32,520 bases of DNA, taken from the NCBI GenBank assembly GCA_021768185.1, contig JAETNP010000030.1:1-32520 (forward strand), given 5' to 3'. Positions 30,441 through 32,520 of the stretch are shown piece after piece. The DNA is from Oscillospiraceae bacterium. Its GTDB lineage: Bacteria > Bacillota > Clostridia > Oscillospirales > Oscillospiraceae. Each line of letters starts with the position of its first letter. Positions within the stretch are counted from its first letter, which is position 1. The position numbers and the translations under genes are program-made. Under the pieces are notes generated by a model, which was not told the DNA's origin, did not search any database, and saw only the letters and a program-made list of their open reading frames with translations.

Positions 30441-32404
30441 AACATTGCAGAGCACGCTGAAGCAGGACAAGGAGGGCTTCGCTGTGCCGAAGTCTGTCCA
30501 GGACGCCATCCCCATTCGCCGTATCTGGCCGGATGGGATCTTTCAATTCGGGAGCAAGTTCTCCAAGACTATCCGCTTCTCGGACATCAACTATGCGATT
30601 GCTTCCAAAGAGGACAAGACCTCCATGTTCCTGGGATACTCCGAACTGCTCAACTCCCTGGACACCGGTTCCACCACCAAGATCACCATCAACAACAAGC
30701 GGCTCAACCGGCAGAATTTTGAGCAGGAGATCCTCATCCCCCGCCGGGACGACTATCTGGACGGCTACCGGGCGGAGTACAACGCCATGCTCATGGATAA
30801 GGTGACCGACTCCTCCAACAGCGTGGTGCAGGAAAGGTATGTCACACTCTCCGTCCATCGAAAGAACGTAGAGGAGGCCCGCAGCTTCTTCGACCGGGTG
30901 ACGGCGGATGTGACCACCCGCCTCAGCCAGCTGGACGCCCATAGCGAGGAACTGGACGCGGTGGAGCGCCTGCGGGTGCTGCACGACTTCTACCGCACTG
31001 GCGAGGAAACAGAGTACCGGCTGGATCTGCGGGAGGCCATGCGGAAAGGCCATTCCTTCAAGGACGCGGTCTGCCCAGACAGCCTGGAGTTCCGGAAGGA
31101 TTACTTCGTCATGGGCGGCAAATATGGCCGGGTGCTGTTCCTGAAGGAGTACGCCAGCTATATCAAGGACAGCATGATCAACGAGCTGACGGCCCTCAAC
31201 CGCACCATGATGCTGTCCATTGATGTGATCCCTGTCCCCACAGACGAGGCGGTCCGGGAGATGCAGAATCGGCTGCTGGGCGTGGAAACCAACGTTACCA
31301 ACTGGCAGCGCAGGCAGAACAGCAACAACAATTTCTCTGCTGTCGTTCCATACGATCTGGAGCAGCAGCGGAAGGAGACGCGGGAGATGCTGGACGATCT
31401 CACCACCCGCGACCAGCGGATGATGTTTGCAGTGGTGACGCTGGTGCATCTGGCGGATAGCAAGGAGGAGTTGGACAGCGATACGGAAACTTTGCAGTCT
31501 ACCGCCCGGAAGCACCTGTGCCAGCTGGCGACGCTGAACTGGCAGCAGGCGGACGGGCTGGTGACCGCCCTGCCCCTGGGTCTGCGGCGGATCGACGCCC
31601 TGCGGACGCTGACCACCGAGGCGTTGGCGGTGCTGATGCCCTTCAAGGCCCAGGAGATCCGAGATCAGGGCGGCGTGTACTATGGACAGAACGTCATCAG
31701 CAAGAACCTCATCATCGCCAACCGGAAGGAACTGCTCAACGGCAACGGATTCGTCCTGGGCGTGTCCGGTTCCGGCAAATCCTTCACCGCCAAGGAGGAG
31801 ATCGCGGCTATCGTCCTGTCCACGGAGGATGATGTGATCGTCATAGATCCCGAGTCGGAATACAGGCCGCTCATCGAGGGCTTGGGCGGCGAGGTCATCG
31901 ACATTTCCGCCACCTCCCGCACCCACATCAACACCATGGACATGGAGCAGGGTTACGGTGACGGGGAGAATCCGGTGGTGCTGAAATCGGAGTTCCTGCT
32001 GTCCCTTTGCGAGCAGCTGGTGGGTTCCGGGAAGCTGTCCGCCAAGGAGAAATCCATTATTGACCGCTGCACCGCCAACGTCTACCGGGACTACATCCGG
32101 GAGGGCTATCAGGGCAGCGTCCCCACCCTCCAGGACTTCTACGCCGAGCTGCTGCGTCAGTCCGAGCCGGAGGCGCGGGATGTGGCGCTGGCAATCGAGT
32201 TGTTCACCGAAGGCAGCCTCAACACCTTTGCCAAGCACACCAATGTGGACGCCAACTCCCGGATCGTATGCTATGACATCCGCGATCTGGGCAAACAGCT
32301 CCTGCCGGTGGGGATGCTGGTGGTGCTGGACAGCGTGTTCAACCGCATCATCCGCAACCGGCAGATGGGCAGGAGCACCTGGATCTATATTGATGAGATC
32401 TATT
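30433..32404 (+). CDS. virB4: VirB4-type conjugation ATPase, 5' exon (interrupted)
   Basis: The first 657 codons of a VirB4/TraE ATPase. The N-terminal part (to about residue 400) is followed by Walker A GVSGSGKS (residues 443-450) and Walker B STWIYIDEIY (648-657), at which point similarity ends. Family members continue with an LFQHEYSAN-like stretch, but here the frame runs into the conserved 5' end of a group II intron and stops at about 32463. The start is TTG 30433 after AAGGAGG, overlapping the prgI stop. The missing portion, about 150 residues, should lie beyond the window. Confidence 0.93.
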
Positions 32405-32520
32405 GTGCAGCGACACGTTGCTGCGTACAAACTCCAAGTGGGTCACAGCCTATAAGGAGGTAAAGACAGCGGGGAAAACTCAGTTTTCCCTAACTGATAT
32501 TCCGAGAAGTGGAATGAAGG
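32405..32520 (+). ncRNA. Group II intron, 5' end (partial)
   Basis: The sequence from 32405 starts GTGCAGC, an acceptable match to the GUGYG 5' end of group II introns, and continues GTTGCTGCGTACAAACTCC and AAGTGGG, then CCTATAAGGAGG, as in the 5' domain I region of clostridial introns. It begins within the codon after the Walker B tyrosine of VirB4, in sense orientation, so splicing could restore the ATPase. The reverse transcriptase and 3' end lie right of the window. Confidence 0.75.

Noticed and set aside
30319..32430. 703-codon open frame on the minus strand opposite virB4
   Set aside because: It mirrors the G+C-rich virB4 frame, has no recognisable domain or ribosome site, and the sense strand encodes clear Walker A and B motifs.
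1..32520. CRISPR arrays, tRNA or rRNA genes, integrase and att sites
   Set aside because: Looked for spaced direct repeats, cloverleaf-like and rRNA-like sequences and recombinase motifs; none were seen by eye.

Overview
The window looks like an internal piece of a large integrative and conjugative element (ICE) of the Tn1549/CTn-like group, carried by a high-G+C gut-type Clostridia (Oscillospiraceae or a relative). The taxonomic statement is an inference from the G+C-rich codon use, strong AGGAGG-type ribosome binding sites with frequent TTG starts, the MobC/MobP-type relaxase, the VirD4-VirB2-VirB6-PrgI-VirB4 order and the SpaA/Cna-B surface protein. No integrase, att site, rRNA, tRNA or CRISPR array is visible.

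Layout. (1) 1-111 is the 3' end (domains V and VI) of a group II intron. It is followed by the 3' exon of a SpaA-like surface protein that ends in LPRTGY with no membrane anchor (112-1791). (2) 1871-8811 is a tightly packed operon: ssb, a ParB/Srx-domain protein containing a perfect 34-bp palindrome, two unknown proteins, two tandem DUF4240 paralogues, a ParM-like actin ATPase with a small ParR-like partner, and a P-loop protein. (3) 8831-14445 is an enzyme block: a C5-cytosine DNA methyltransferase with an apparent CTG start, an amidoligase, a gamma-glutamylcyclotransferase-like protein, a DUF3846 protein, an S-adenosylmethionine synthetase and a PAPS-reductase-like ATP pyrophosphatase with two Cys clusters. 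(4) 14575-19556 holds accessory ORFs (including DUF3848 and a truncated beta-helix-like protein) and a second DNA methyltransferase of the DPPY type. (5) 19564-22417 is a hot-spot: two distant homologues sharing a PDLQ...G(I/V)EV motif that suggests a nuclease fold, a 415-bp structured non-coding region with operator-like repeats and a run of hairpins, an NrdD-tail-like small protein, a nitroreductase, and a decayed second nitroreductase tail beyond an AT-rich inserted gene. (6) 22418-32404 is the mobilisation and transfer region: mobC, a pRiA4b ORF-3-like protein, relaxase, PcfB/DUF3801, a divergent XRE repressor/SLOG pair with shared operators, VirD4, a VirB2-like protein, VirB6, an opposite-strand membrane gene, PrgI (apparent ATC start) and VirB4. 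VirB4 is cut just after Walker B by the 5' end of another group II intron (32405 onward).

How it fits together (inference). The relaxase, MobC, VirD4 and VirB proteins move the element. SSB, ParB-like and ParMR proteins would stabilise its circular form. The two methyltransferases, fed by the element's own SAM synthetase, would mark its DNA. The amidoligase/cyclotransferase/PAPS-reductase-like enzymes form a possible modification pathway of unknown product. The most unusual points are the enzyme block, the structured non-coding region, the pair of PDLQ-motif genes, the 34-bp palindrome and the two genes lacking a normal start codon.
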